A model generated the notes under the pieces. It did not search any database. It saw only the letters and a list, made by a program, of their open reading frames with translations, and was not told the origin of the DNA. The position numbers and the translations under genes were made by a program. Of a stretch of 13,764 bases of DNA, positions 13,517-13,764 are shown piece by piece. Position 1 is the stretch's first letter. The number at the start of each line of letters is the position of its first letter. Source of the stretch: Chloroflexota bacterium (GTDB lineage: Bacteria; Chloroflexota; Anaerolineae; Aggregatilineales; Phototrophicaceae); contig JAEVZT010000328.1 of the NCBI GenBank assembly GCA_023392115.1, forward strand, positions 1-13,764, in the 5' to 3' direction.

Positions 13517-13759
13517 ATGAACGCAACATTTGATCCCGAACTGCTCCAGATACTCCGCTGTCCGGTCGCCGTCCATTACAAGGACAAGGGCGACGACCCC
13601 GGCAAGCTCGAACTGTATAAGGACACGTGGCTGGTGTGCGCCGACTCCGGCTACAAATACCCGATCCGCAACGGCATCCCGATCATGCTGGTGGAAGAGG
13701 GCGAGAAGTGGAAAGACACGCCGGTTGACGCGCTGCCCGTCCCCCCGCCGGCGGCGTAA
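13517..13759 (+). CDS. Trm112/UPF0434-like small protein with reduced zinc-ligand set
   Basis: An 80-residue protein. The frame matches the Trm112/YcaR-like family: LLQILRCPV near the N-terminus (9-17), then LELYKDTWLVCADSGYKYPI and RNGIPIMLVEE (51-61), which is the typical YPIRDGIPVML ending. In the family two CxxC-like pairs often bind zinc. Here the first is CPVA (Cys15, Ala18) and the second CADS (Cys41, Ser44), so only two of four cysteines remain and zinc binding is doubtful. There is also an 8-10-residue insert (HYKDKGDDPG) between the two halves and a proline-rich tail. Relatives activate methyltransferases in eukaryotes and archaea; bacterial members have no firm role. The ATG at 13517 has a weak GAG-rich site upstream. 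Confidence 0.82.
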   Translation: MNATFDPELLQILRCPVAVHYKDKGDDPGKLELYKDTWLVCADSGYKYPIRNGIPIMLVEEGEKWKDTPVDALPVPPPAA

Positions 13760-13764
13760 AGCCG

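Noticed and set aside
1..13764. tRNA, rRNA, CRISPR array, insertion sequence or prophage genes
   Set aside because: I saw no transposase, integrase or Cas motifs, no regularly spaced direct repeats, and no cloverleaf-like sequence on either strand. I could not run a covariance search.

Overview
The window is about 13.8 kb of GC-rich DNA with 14 protein-coding genes (one cut by the left edge), no RNA genes, no CRISPR array and no recognisable mobile element. Gene density, short or overlapping gene junctions and the mix of families (2TM-type tail, DUF4230 anchor protein, single WD40 propeller, F420-type PPOX protein, Trm112-like protein, envelope polysaccharide genes) suggest a free-living environmental bacterium. 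Chloroflexota, perhaps an Anaerolineae relative, is my best guess, but it is an inference from family content and not proven by any marker gene here.

Layout. Left part (1-2668): the tail of a 2TM-domain protein, a two-domain protein with a C-terminal nucleotide-hydrolase/TIR-like fold, a convergent DCC thiol-disulfide protein, and a membrane-anchored DUF4230 protein. Middle (2690-5050): a cluster of hairpins acting as a minus-strand terminator, a cytochrome P450 homologue on the minus strand, an unusually AT-rich 300-bp divergent control region containing a perfect Fur-box-like palindrome and a structured leader with a small upstream reading frame, then an exported SnoaL-like protein. Next (5064-7626, minus strand): a two-gene envelope glycan operon, a GT4 glycosyltransferase followed by a WbaP-type polyprenyl-phosphate sugar phosphotransferase, starting from what looks like a leaderless promoter. 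Then a PPOX/F420 family protein (minus) and a seven-bladed WD40 protein (plus), divergently arranged. Right part (9051-13347, minus strand): a tightly coupled three-gene operon. At the right end a Trm112-like small protein is transcribed divergently from that operon.

The most interesting unit is the right-hand operon. Gene one is a NorC-type cytochrome c fused to a second cytochrome c domain. Gene two is a 12-helix-like membrane protein with clear NorB (nitric oxide reductase, haem-copper oxidase superfamily) sequence character, but it holds only three histidines and none sits at the positions of the six metal/haem ligands. Gene three is an exported dihaem cytochrome c peroxidase/MauG-type protein fused to a right-handed parallel beta-helix domain. 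The genes overlap by a few bases and so are almost certainly co-translated. This looks like a NOR-derived membrane module that has lost its catalytic metals and been re-used to dock or serve a periplasmic multihaem peroxidase/beta-helix machine.

A second, independent oddity is the P450 homologue: the fold motifs ExxR and PERF are intact, but the invariant haem-ligating cysteine is a methionine, the following glycine is a glutamate, and the I-helix acid is gone. The window thus carries two apparent pseudo-enzymes of haem protein families.
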